This document shows, in pieces, positions 57,814 through 64,000 of a stretch of DNA of 64,000 nucleotides; position 1 is the stretch's first letter, and every line of letters starts with the position of its first letter. The DNA is from Bacillota bacterium. Its GTDB lineage: Bacteria; Bacillota_A; Clostridia; Lachnospirales; Lachnospiraceae. Made by a program: the position numbers and the translations under genes. The stretch lies in assembly GCA_023443625.1 (NCBI GenBank), contig JAEZTQ010000105.1:5488-69487 (forward strand), given 5' to 3'. The notes under the pieces are model-generated. The model was not told where the DNA came from. It made no database searches and saw only the letters and a list, made by a program, of their open reading frames with translations.

Positions 57814-58155
57814 ATGACAAACGAAGAAATTCTGCAAAAACTCGGGGAGGAAATTCATCTCCGAGGATTTAGCCCTCATACATATGAAGAATATATGATT
57901 CGTGCTAAATCACTCATGATCTATGCAAATCGTCCACTGGAAGAACTTACAGAACTAGATCTGCGTGCATACTTGCTCTACTTACTAGATGTAAAAAAGC
58001 TATCAGCAGCAACTGTGAATGTTTATAACAGTGCTCTCCTCTTTCTCTATGGTGCGATACCCCATCGACATCTCAATTACTATGATATCCCTCGTCTTAA
58101 ACATGTATATACTTACCCCTCTGTGCTTACCATGCAATTATCCAGATTTAAGTAG
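57814..58155 (+). pseudogene. Tyrosine recombinase remnant (N-terminal domain only)
   Basis: 113 codons showing only the SAM-like N-terminal DNA-binding domain of a tyrosine recombinase: LGEEIHLRGFSPHTYEEYMI, LTELDLRAYLLYLLDVKKLS, AATVNVYNSALLFLYG and the start of the catalytic part, HRHLNYYDIPRLKHVYTYPS with VLT. Full proteins are near 290 residues with R..H.R..Y catalytic residues; all are missing, so it is inactive. Homology stops about 58134, where it meets the 3' end of the opposite-strand acetyltransferase gene; the last codons are fused sequence. The N-domain looks XerD/IntI-like, but the IntI-specific insert would lie in the lost part. Confidence 0.85.
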
Positions 58156-58673
58156 AAGTATAATGCGGTTTCACCTTTATACATTCGATGAGTATATACT
58201 TTAGTATCAATTCCTCCAAGTCTAAAGCCATATTTTAGATAGAAACGACATGCAAGTAAATTCCAATCCTGTGTTTCAAGCGATACTCCATATAAACCTT
58301 TTTCCTTACCCCATTGCACTGCAGCATCCATTAACATGCTTCCAATACCATGTCCGCGATGCATCCGATCAATCGCAAGATCATCAATAAAAGCATTACC
58401 GTTCCATCGTTTACATACTCTGATACTACCTACACATTCATCATCAAGTATAGCAAGAAATGCCCCTTGATCCTCGTTTTCGATATACTCCATCGGATCA
58501 TAGGTATCGTTTGGATAAGTTTTCGCTTTATTCTCGCTAAGTAATTGTTCTGTTATACTCCATTCTGTGCCATCATATGTAGGTACAAGCCTTCCAATGA
58601 TATCAAAAGGTTGTTGTAAGTGAGGCAGCATACGAAGCATAGTTTTATCAAATCGAACGATATTATATTTCAT
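58113..58673 (-). CDS. GNAT acetyltransferase, streptothricin acetyltransferase-like
   Basis: 186-residue GNAT N-acetyltransferase. Resembles SatA-type streptothricin acetyltransferases: DPMEYIENEDQGAFLAILDD, VGSIRVCKRWNGNAFIDDLA, the acetyl-CoA loop RMHRGHGIGSMLMDAAVQWG, LETQDWNLLACRFYLKYGFR and ETALYFYLNL. If it works on streptothricin it gives resistance; the substrate is inferred. The last residues (CMVSTEG) come from sequence shared with the recombinase remnant, which suggests the original 3' end was lost in a fusion. GGAGG precedes the ATG. Confidence 0.85.
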   Translation of the reverse strand: MKYNIVRFDKTMLRMLPHLQQPFDIIGRLVPTYDGTEWSITEQLLSENKAKTYPNDTYDPMEYIENEDQGAFLAILDDECVGSIRVCKRWNGNAFIDDLAIDRMHRGHGIGSMLMDAAVQWGKEKGLYGVSLETQDWNLLACRFYLKYGFRLGGIDTKVYTHRMYKGETALYFYLNLDNCMVSTEG

Positions 58674-58715
58674 AAAAATATACCTCCGTTTCTATGAGAT
58701 TCTTTTTTATTACAT

Positions 58716-58745
58716 TGTAAATATAATGGGAAATTCTACATTAGG
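58716..58745 (-). repeat. Cassette-boundary element, site 2
   Basis: Minus-strand core TTTCCCATTATATTTACAA, in the 113-bp gap between the adenosine deaminase-like gene and the acetyltransferase gene. Confidence 0.55.
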
Positions 58746-58786
58746 ACAACAGTTCTGCAATTTATTCAGATTATGACACTTTGAAA

Positions 58787-59743
58787 TTATATTTTTAGTA
58801 ATCCGTTCACTCTAATATCATCAAGCTCTTCCGCGGTCAAAACAAAATTCTCATATAATCTTAAATATTCTTTAGACACATCGCTATCAAAAATTAAGAT
58901 ATCATCAGAATTAATCGTAACATTTACACCTGCACGATAAAGTCTTTGTATTGGATGATTCTTCATATTTTGGACCCGTCCTAATTTTATATTACTAGTT
59001 GGTGTAATATTTAATCTGATATTGTTATCTACAAGATACTTTATTGCTTCGTTCGAATTCGCAGCTGCTATCCCATGTTGGACTTCATCAAGATGCAATA
59101 GTCCAATACCTTTAATAATATCGTCAGAAGTCCCCCATTCACCAATATGAGCTTTTAAACGTAAGCCATTTTCTTTCGCCAACTGATAAATGGGTATAAA
59201 ATTCTCTATTGGCTGTGCAAATTCATCTGCATATAAGTCAATTGAATAGAACTCTCTTCTACCCCAAAAACATTTTAAACAATCCATTAGATAATCAATT
59301 GAGCAGTGTCTAGATAATCCAATCTGTAATCGCAGTTCAATCTCTGGGGCTATTCGCTGGTTAGCATCATGAAACGAATGGATAAGTTCATCAATATCAT
59401 TATTATGATATTCACCAAGCCCCCATACATCCTCCCCTATCTCCAATATGCGAACACCATCAAACTTAGCTTGCACAAAGGCAGCATCAATTAAAAGCTT
59501 ATGCATGCTACTATTATGAAATTTATTCCCAATATATTTGGAATTCCAGTCATGCATATCCTGTATTGATTGAAGAGTAGCTTCCAAAAAAGGAATATCT
59601 ACGCCCACTACATCTCTAATATATTCACGATTTCCTCCAAGGGAAAAATGATTATGTAGATCTGCTTTAGGTATTTTTCTAATAGCAACTAAGTCTTTAT
59701 TAAACAATGCTTCAATAAAAGCTTCAGAATATTCATCTTTCAA
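58787..59743 (-). CDS. Adenosine deaminase-family hydrolase
   Basis: 318-residue amidohydrolase of the adenosine/adenine deaminase group. Seen: metal site KADLHNHFSLGGNREYI, a third metal His in LRLKAHIGEWGTSDD (family HAGE reads HIGE), VQHGIAAANSNEAIKYLVDN, ITPTSNIKLGRVQNMKNHPI and the metal/catalytic VTINSDDILIFD. The active-site set is complete, so it is probably functional. Start is TTG with AAAGGAG 10 nt upstream. Substrate (adenosine, adenine or a modified base) unknown. Cassette-array member with boundary sites on both sides. Confidence 0.85.
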   Translation of the reverse strand: MKDEYSEAFIEALFNKDLVAIRKIPKADLHNHFSLGGNREYIRDVVGVDIPFLEATLQSIQDMHDWNSKYIGNKFHNSSMHKLLIDAAFVQAKFDGVRILEIGEDVWGLGEYHNNDIDELIHSFHDANQRIAPEIELRLQIGLSRHCSIDYLMDCLKCFWGRREFYSIDLYADEFAQPIENFIPIYQLAKENGLRLKAHIGEWGTSDDIIKGIGLLHLDEVQHGIAAANSNEAIKYLVDNNIRLNITPTSNIKLGRVQNMKNHPIQRLYRAGVNVTINSDDILIFDSDVSKEYLRLYENFVLTAEELDDIRVNGLLKI

Positions 59744-59824
59744 AATTATTTCTCCTTTAAATAGTTAAATTTGTTGTCATTAGCTTTGTGAAGTCATACA
59801 TATTTTTAGAGGATCCAACTGCCT

Positions 59825-59866
59825 AATAAACATAATGGGAAGTACGTTTTACTTCGCAATTAACAA
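59825..59866 (-). repeat. Cassette-boundary element, site 3
   Basis: Minus-strand core ACTTCCCATTATGTTTATTA. Plus-strand AATGGGAAGTA (59834-59844) and TACTTCGCAATT (59850-59861) form a hairpin with unpaired extra bases, as in an imperfect recombination site. Confidence 0.6.
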
Positions 59867-59920
59867 GGAGCGTGAAATAATCAATTTTGAATACCTTATT
59901 CATTAGCTGAATAAAATATA

Positions 59921-60373
59921 TTATAAACCTATAACCTCCTTATCAGGAGTTAGTAGAAGAAAACTTGAGTCTCCGTTAAAATCAATTTCGGTTTCTCCAT
60001 CTAATATATCAACGATTACAAGTTTTTTATTTTCATATGATTTTGCATAAGAAATTGTTCGAGCAGTATTCATGCTATTGTCAAACTGATTTATATGAAT
60101 AGTTATTATATCTGTTATCTTTATAAATAATAATGGCCAATCTTTAACATAAGGCGAAGGGGTTACGGACTTATTAGGAAGCCAGTGGGGGTCTAAGCTC
60201 ATTATTATTAGCAATTCATTGTTATTGGAATTGTCAATTAATAATCTAACCCATTCAGCATCATGCAAAGAATAATTATCTAAGAATTGATTAATTTGTA
60301 TCACTTTAAATTTGTTCCAAGGCAAATCATCTTCAATAATTGCTTCTCCCAACCATACAGGATAGTTTCTCAT
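59921..60373 (-). CDS. Hypothetical cytosolic protein, 150 residues
   Basis: Not recognised. Acidic, no signal or membrane segment; beta-rich pattern with MRNYPVWLGEAIIEDDLPWN, SLHDAEWVRLLIDNSNNNEL, PLLFIKITDIITIHINQFDN and VIVDILDGETEIDFNGDSS. The alternation and size resemble immunity-type proteins, but that is only an impression. Start: AGGAG lies 8 nt before this ATG; a GTG three codons earlier is too close. Two genes (this and the next) share one interval between boundary sites 3 and 4, so they may be one cassette. Confidence 0.7.
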   Translation of the reverse strand: MRNYPVWLGEAIIEDDLPWNKFKVIQINQFLDNYSLHDAEWVRLLIDNSNNNELLIIMSLDPHWLPNKSVTPSPYVKDWPLLFIKITDIITIHINQFDNSMNTARTISYAKSYENKKLVIVDILDGETEIDFNGDSSFLLLTPDKEVIGL

Positions 60374-60498
60374 ATAATACACTCCTATCTATTCTATTAA
60401 TTCTGACCTGCTCCCTGAAAACTGTACCACTCCATATATTAGTTGCCTTATGATTGAGGTACTGTTATGCACGTTAATAGTATTATATACCCTTAGGC

Positions 60499-61065
60499 TT
60501 ATGTATCTTCGAGTACAAGCTCAAAATATATATCGTTAACATCAAAATAAATATCTCTGGATATTACATCATTTACATCTATCAAAAGAGCCCTAACAAG
60601 ATTAAACTCTACACCCATAGCTTCGTCTTTAGTAATTGATCCAGTAAGGCTGTGTTTTCCATCGCAAAATTCTTTAAAAATGATCTTTTTACTCTCGAAA
60701 TATGTGCTTAGCGTTAAGTTACTTATACCAAATTCGCTTATAATATTAACTTTATTTACTTTAAAAAAGCATTCAATATGATGTATTCCTTTATGGTTAT
60801 TTAATTCAAAAGCATACCTATGGAAGTTCTCTATATTAAATCTTAATCCATACTTCCAGCATAAAGTTTTCAAAACCATCTCATCATACAGCGTTTCTAC
60901 TATACTATCCCATGAATCATAACAAAAAGAACATATTTGGATTAAATGAGGATACAGTTTATATAAAGCCTGTTGAAAATTCAACATAATATAGTTATCA
61001 GACAGATTCTCTAAATCAGGTTCAATTTGATCTATGAATTTTTTATCTTTACGATTATCTTTCAT
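60499..61065 (-). CDS. Hypothetical cytosolic protein, 188 residues
   Basis: Not recognised. Mixed alpha/beta; begins MKDNRKDKKFIDQIEPDLEN, with IQICSFCYDSWDSIVETLYD, ECFFKVNKVNIISEFGISNL and YFDVNDIYFELVLEDT. No membrane segment. Start: AAAGGG lies 6 nt before this ATG, seven codons inside the longer frame. Upstream of the 150-residue gene on the same strand with a 125-bp gap containing no boundary element. Confidence 0.7.
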   Translation of the reverse strand: MKDNRKDKKFIDQIEPDLENLSDNYIMLNFQQALYKLYPHLIQICSFCYDSWDSIVETLYDEMVLKTLCWKYGLRFNIENFHRYAFELNNHKGIHHIECFFKVNKVNIISEFGISNLTLSTYFESKKIIFKEFCDGKHSLTGSITKDEAMGVEFNLVRALLIDVNDVISRDIYFDVNDIYFELVLEDT

Positions 61066-61145
61066 ATATACCCTTTCAATTATCAATTATGAAAAACGTT
61101 AACCTTAATCACAATATATACAATTGGCTTTTGCTTCTATAGTAT

Positions 61146-61190
61146 TATAAACATAGTGGGAAGTTCGGTTTTCCTACTAATTGGAATTTA
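61146..61190 (-). repeat. Cassette-boundary element, site 4
   Basis: Minus-strand core ACTTCCCACTATGTTTATAA. Plus-strand TAGTGGGAA (61154-61162) pairs with TTCCTACTA (61171-61179), one mismatch, 8-nt loop. Best-formed hairpin of the set. Confidence 0.6.
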
Positions 61191-61259
61191 TTGAATAATT
61201 TCTATATAGTAGATTAAGATGATCAGCCGCCGAATAAATAAATACATTATTACCTACTA

Positions 61260-62051
61260 TTATCTGTCTAATAATTTTAAATATTTGTCTATCATTTGTT
61301 TAATATTAATATAGTAATCATCACTCCAACTCCAAGAAAACTTTGGTAAGTATTCTCTTATTATTGAATAATCTCCTTTTTCAATATCATATACATCATA
61401 ATGTTCATTCGTAAATATTCCTTTTATATTCAACCAATCTATCAAATTTTCAAACGATCCCATTTGATCCAACCATGAACTTGTTTTAGGTAGTTCAAAT
61501 GCACTAGTTAATCTGCATTTTTGACAATTGACATTTGTTTTAGACACAAAATACATTTTTAAATCAAACAAGGTATAATCTATTCTATCCCCAAACACTG
61601 ATGATCTTGTCATGTTGATTCCATTCAGTTCTTTTGGGAAATAAATAATGGGAACTCTACGATAAGTTTCATAATCGCTAATAAACGAAGTTGTAAGACC
61701 ATTATGACTATATATTCTTTTTATTGATAGCAATGCATCTGCTGAACACAATATATTGCAATAATTTTTAGATACAGCTAAATCTGGATCAAGATAAAAA
61801 CTATATATCATCTTCCAAGCTAAATCAGAATCTTTATTAAGCATTTCTTTATAATACAAATTAATAAAATCTGTAATTATATGAATATTCATATCATAAA
61901 TATCAGAATACTTCTTTTTTCCAAAATCACAAATTCTATGTACAAATTTCAATTCACAATCAAAAGTTTTTTTTAAAATCTTATCCGAATGATATGTGTT
62001 TTTATAATTCTTATAAAAATCACTATTCAAATATTTATCTAGCTGCTCCAT
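61260..62051 (-). CDS. Hypothetical protein, 263 residues
   Basis: Not recognised with confidence. Mostly helical, no membrane segment; MEQLDKYLNSDFYKNYKNTY, LLSIKRIYSHNGLTTSFISD, MTRSSVFGDRIDYTLFDLKM, NCQKCRLTSAFELPK and YLPKFSWSWSDDYYINIKQM. Start: AAAGGGG lies 4-5 nt before this ATG, 19 codons inside the longer frame. Boundary site 4 follows its stop by about 70 nt and a diverged site lies before it. Confidence 0.7.
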   Translation of the reverse strand: MEQLDKYLNSDFYKNYKNTYHSDKILKKTFDCELKFVHRICDFGKKKYSDIYDMNIHIITDFINLYYKEMLNKDSDLAWKMIYSFYLDPDLAVSKNYCNILCSADALLSIKRIYSHNGLTTSFISDYETYRRVPIIYFPKELNGINMTRSSVFGDRIDYTLFDLKMYFVSKTNVNCQKCRLTSAFELPKTSSWLDQMGSFENLIDWLNIKGIFTNEHYDVYDIEKGDYSIIREYLPKFSWSWSDDYYINIKQMIDKYLKLLDR

Positions 62052-62165
62052 TTTTCCCCTTTCTCTTTTATCATAACTTATCCTTGATTTTTCTCGTTTA
62101 CACTTCACTCCAATCGCCTAATTATTATCGTTTCAAGTGTGCTTAATCACTTGATATCTCGTCGT

Positions 62166-62202
62166 ATAAAACATAAGTTCGCTACTGTAAATTTCGAATT
62201 AA
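62166..62202 (-). repeat. Diverged cassette-boundary element
   Basis: Plus-strand ATAAAACATA, AGTTCG, CTACT and TTTCGAATTA align with site 4 if a 6-base stretch (GTGGGA) is deleted. In the right place, between units, but the match is partial. The rest of the 188-bp gap shows nothing else. Confidence 0.35.
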
Positions 62203-62239
62203 ATTATCTCTCCAAAAATCAATTTATCAGTAAATCTAC

Positions 62240-62353
62240 TTATACATCATATTCACGATAACATTCACAACATATTCCTCCTGAATCATTTAACATAGAT
62301 AATGGTTTCCCACATATTGAACATATCGTATACGCATCTTTTTTCTTATTTAC
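62240..62353 (-). pseudogene. Zinc-ribbon peptide without a standard start
   Basis: 37-codon frame reading KKKDAYTICSICGKPL then GGICCECYREYDV; two CxxC pairs spaced like a zinc ribbon. AGGGGGAG sits 9 nt before the codon GTA where GTG would fit, and a stop precedes in frame, so the start looks mutated. It overlaps the 3' end of the next gene upstream by 8 nt. Last gene of the decayed operon. Confidence 0.5.
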
Positions 62354-62648
62354 TGTAAATATCTCCCCCTGTGACCTCGATTTCTACATCTACATCATCT
62401 TCATCAAAATCTTCCCAATCATCCACATAAGAATTATACTCTGTTTCCTCTAATGAACCAAATATTAGTTCCGTTTCTTCAAAACTACATTCACTCTCAA
62501 AATCAAGTATGATATCTGCCTTTCTGATTACCTCAATTTCTATTGTTCCATTAAAAACATGATGTGATGGTAACGATTCTATTATTTCTTTAGTATCATC
62601 ATCCCGTCCAGAGTAACTATGTGAATCTAATCAAGCATATTCAAACAT
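62346..62648 (-). pseudogene. Acidic protein gene interrupted by a nonsense codon
   Basis: 100-codon frame: starts MFEYA, then TGA at codon 6, then continues LDSHSYSGRDDDTKEIIESL, VFNGTIEIEVIRKADIILDF and a very acidic tail (DDWEDFDEDDVDVEIEV). The long open frame after the stop shows the gene was once intact; a TGG-to-TGA change is the simplest cause. No family recognised. No good ribosome site; it lies 3 nt after the preceding stop, so translation was probably coupled. Confidence 0.6.
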
Positions 62649-62651
62649 TAT

Positions 62652-63091
62652 TTATACAGTTTTGCTTGTAATGGCTGATAATTCTTCTGCAAAATTTATA
62701 AGAAAGTTAAAATTTAAAAGATATAAGTTGACGTTCATATATATATCGCCATTCTTCAAACAGACAAGATATCTTGGTTAATTCTTCAATAAATGATTCG
62801 CCGTCTTTTAATTCAATAATATCCTCTTTTATCTCTTCTGGCAAAGCTTGAAATAAATCAAGTAACGGATGCGAAGATTTAAGTTTATTGTTTTTCTGAA
62901 GTAGCGTTTTTAAAAAAGCTCACAAGCAAAAGCGGCATTTGTAACAATTGGTACAAGCAAAGGATGCCCCCATCCAACCATATCAACCGTCGGATTTTTA
63001 TTACACATATGTACAGCAGCCAAAAAAGAATTTGCCGTATGTTCTCAGGTTTTAATTTATTGATATCTTCTTTCTTATTCTTCTTTGCCAT
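62652..63091 (-). pseudogene. HEPN-like protein gene with three frameshifts
   Basis: Reading the minus strand with two single-base losses and one gain gives a coherent protein of about 146 residues: MAKKNKKEDINKLKPE, then HTANSFLAAVHMCNKNPTVD, HPLLVPIVTNAAFACELF, LKTLLQKNNKLKSSHPLLDL, EEWRYIYERQLISFKF, NFLINFAEELSAITSKTV. The order (helical pair, FACELFLK, then EWRYIYE) resembles HEPN-like proteins. Shifts fall near 63043 (after KPE), in the T6 run about 62912, and in the T4 run about 62708. The 68-codon frame at 62885-63091 is only its broken start. Overlap with toxin-type HEPNs is a guess. Confidence 0.65.
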
Positions 63092-63101
63092 AATAACTCA
63101 C

Positions 63102-63826
63102 CTATATGTTTAGTATAGAAAAATGTTTTTCCCAATTAGTCTTCATCATACAATCTATTGCTGTATTAACTCTATTAATGTGTTCTTTCTGTAGAATAAA
63201 AAAGTAATCGCGTGTTGTTCCACGAGTAAATTTTAATCCCTCCAGGCTGTATCAAAAAGTTCATCTTGCTGCCTTAAAGATTGAAACCTTTCTAAGTAGA
63301 TAGCTTCCTTTTCGCGACATCGATGATTATAAAAAACAACACTCTTTCCTGATTTAAAATATGAAGTTATCTCTTCTGGTAATATATATTTATCACTCTT
63401 CTTAGACTTTTCCGAAACACTTTTTACAATTAATCCATTGTCTGGATCACAAAAGATTATGTCAGTACCTGATAATATCTCTATGGAATTTTTATGCCAT
63501 TTTAATCTATTAAAAGAATGATCGCTACCTGGCCTAAGAATATCTGAATAATAGGTTGCATTTTTAATCAATTCAGCCTTTTCCAGTGACCTAACATTAC
63601 GCTCTCTTCCAATAATCATACCAAGAGCATCTCTTAGCTCATCATCACAACTCTTAAAAGCCATATCATTAAGATATCCGATATGTTTTCCGTCATCTTT
63701 TAAATGTTCTTCTGGCTTGTATGTAAGATACCAATTTACACCTATTTTCAAACCAGAATCAGCTATTTTACGCAGCATACCAAGTTTACCAAAATCGCCC
63801 ACATCACCTGCATATCTATCTTGCAT
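63102..63826 (-). pseudogene. MQDRY-family protein gene with late frameshift
   Basis: The first 197 codons read MQDRYAGDVGDFGKLGMLRK, KIGVNWYLTYKPEEHLKDDG, IIFCDPDNGL and SGKSVVFYNHRCREKEAIY, a widespread uncharacterised family. The frame then stops (TAWRD), but the next frame continues GLKFTRGTTRDYFFILQKEH and ends NWEKHFSILNI at TAG 63102, as expected for about 241 residues. One lost base near 63240 explains it. GGGAG precedes the ATG. First gene of a four-gene operon whose members are all damaged. Confidence 0.7.
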
Positions 63827-63846
63827 TTTTACTCCCTTTCTGAATT

Positions 63847-63888
63847 TATAAATATGATGGGAAGTTGCATTTTAATTACAATCTACCA
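63847..63888 (-). repeat. Cassette-boundary element, site 5
   Basis: Minus-strand core ACTTCCCATCATATTTATAA, beginning right at the stop codon of the partial gene on the right and ending about 20 nt before the ribosome site of the MQDRY-family gene. Confidence 0.6.
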
Positions 63889-64000
63889 ATTCCATTACGA
63901 ACCCAACTATTAGCTGTCTTTTGTAAATCTTCAAACAGTTCAAGATGCTCTCTAAAATTCGTATCATTTAAGCATCTTCTTTTTTCTGTCAATGTAATTA
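63876..64000 (-). CDS. 3' end of an unidentified gene (cut by window edge)
   Basis: 41 codons: LTEKRRCLNDTNFREHLELF, then EDLQKTANSWVRNGIGRL and stop TAA (63876-63878). Too short to assign. Its stop lies inside boundary site 5, as expected for a cassette gene. Confidence 0.6.
   Translation of the reverse strand, partial: ITLTEKRRCLNDTNFREHLELFEDLQKTANSWVRNGIGRL

Noticed and set aside
60405..60450. Sequence GACCTGCTCCCTGAAAACTG resembling an insertion-sequence end
   Set aside because: No transposase, no matching inverted end nearby and no duplication seen; the likeness is from memory only.
62885..63091. 68-residue small gene with a hydrophobic middle
   Set aside because: Its second half is a frameshifted reading of a HEPN-like protein; other frames give the conserved sequence.

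Overview
The window reads as a chromosome segment of an endospore-forming, anaerobic, low-GC Firmicute, most likely a Lachnospiraceae (Clostridium cluster XIVa) species. Supporting evidence: many sporulation genes (bofC-like, spoVB-like, yqfC, yqfD, spoIIP, gpr, a cotA-like spore-coat oxidase), strong AGGAGG-type ribosome sites, frequent TTG/GTG starts, a CIRCE-controlled hrcA-grpE-dnaK-dnaJ block, the HisZ/short-HisG pair and an oxygen-reducing FprA flavoprotein. The species call is inference from protein likeness; no search was run.

Layout. Almost everything up to 57 kb is on the minus strand. 1-9.5 kb: BaiN-like flavoprotein (cut by the window edge), bofC-like, spoVB-like flippase, DUF3048 lipoprotein, then the conserved ybeY - pgpH-like - phoH - yqfD - yqfC block. 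9.5-12.8 kb: rpsU and alaS. 12.8-19.2 kb: hisZ-G-D-B-A-IE histidine operon behind a consensus sigma-A promoter; it lacks hisF and hisH, while HisIE carries a degenerate HisF-like N-terminal domain. 19.2-26.4 kb: prolyl-tRNA deacylase, recU, two pseudouridine synthases, HAD phosphatase, RsmF-like methylase, small alarmone synthetase, rsmE. 26.7-41.2 kb: prmA, dnaJ, dnaK, grpE, hrcA, a sortase-anchored surface protein, hemW, lepA, spoIIP, gpr and divergent rpsT, in the usual clostridial/Bacillus order. 41.2-52 kb: divergent MocR regulator/aminotransferase pair, a YcdB/SLH surface protein, a 53-residue membrane peptide, the CotA-like oxidase, a DODA-type dioxygenase, FprA and a Cys-rich membrane protein. 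52.2-56.9 kb: a complete bceRSAB-type antimicrobial-peptide sensing and resistance module.

57-64 kb is different: AT-rich, single-gene units, nearly all minus strand, several unrecognised, with a short conserved element (core on the minus strand ACTTCCCATTATRTTTATAA) placed after the stop codon of unit after unit, plus the N-terminal remnant of a tyrosine recombinase. I read this as a degenerate integron-like gene-cassette array. Its rightmost unit is an operon of four genes, all broken by single-base changes or a missing start.

Other unexplained structure: two families of structured intergenic repeats. Family A (9.55 and 26.5 kb) abuts intrinsic terminators; family B (23.2 and 35.85-36.04 kb) has hairpins whose stems vary in a compensatory way. 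There is also a recurring leader motif and several AT-rich tandem arrays. Many starts below are placed downstream of the longest reading frame because a good ribosome site sits inside the longer version.
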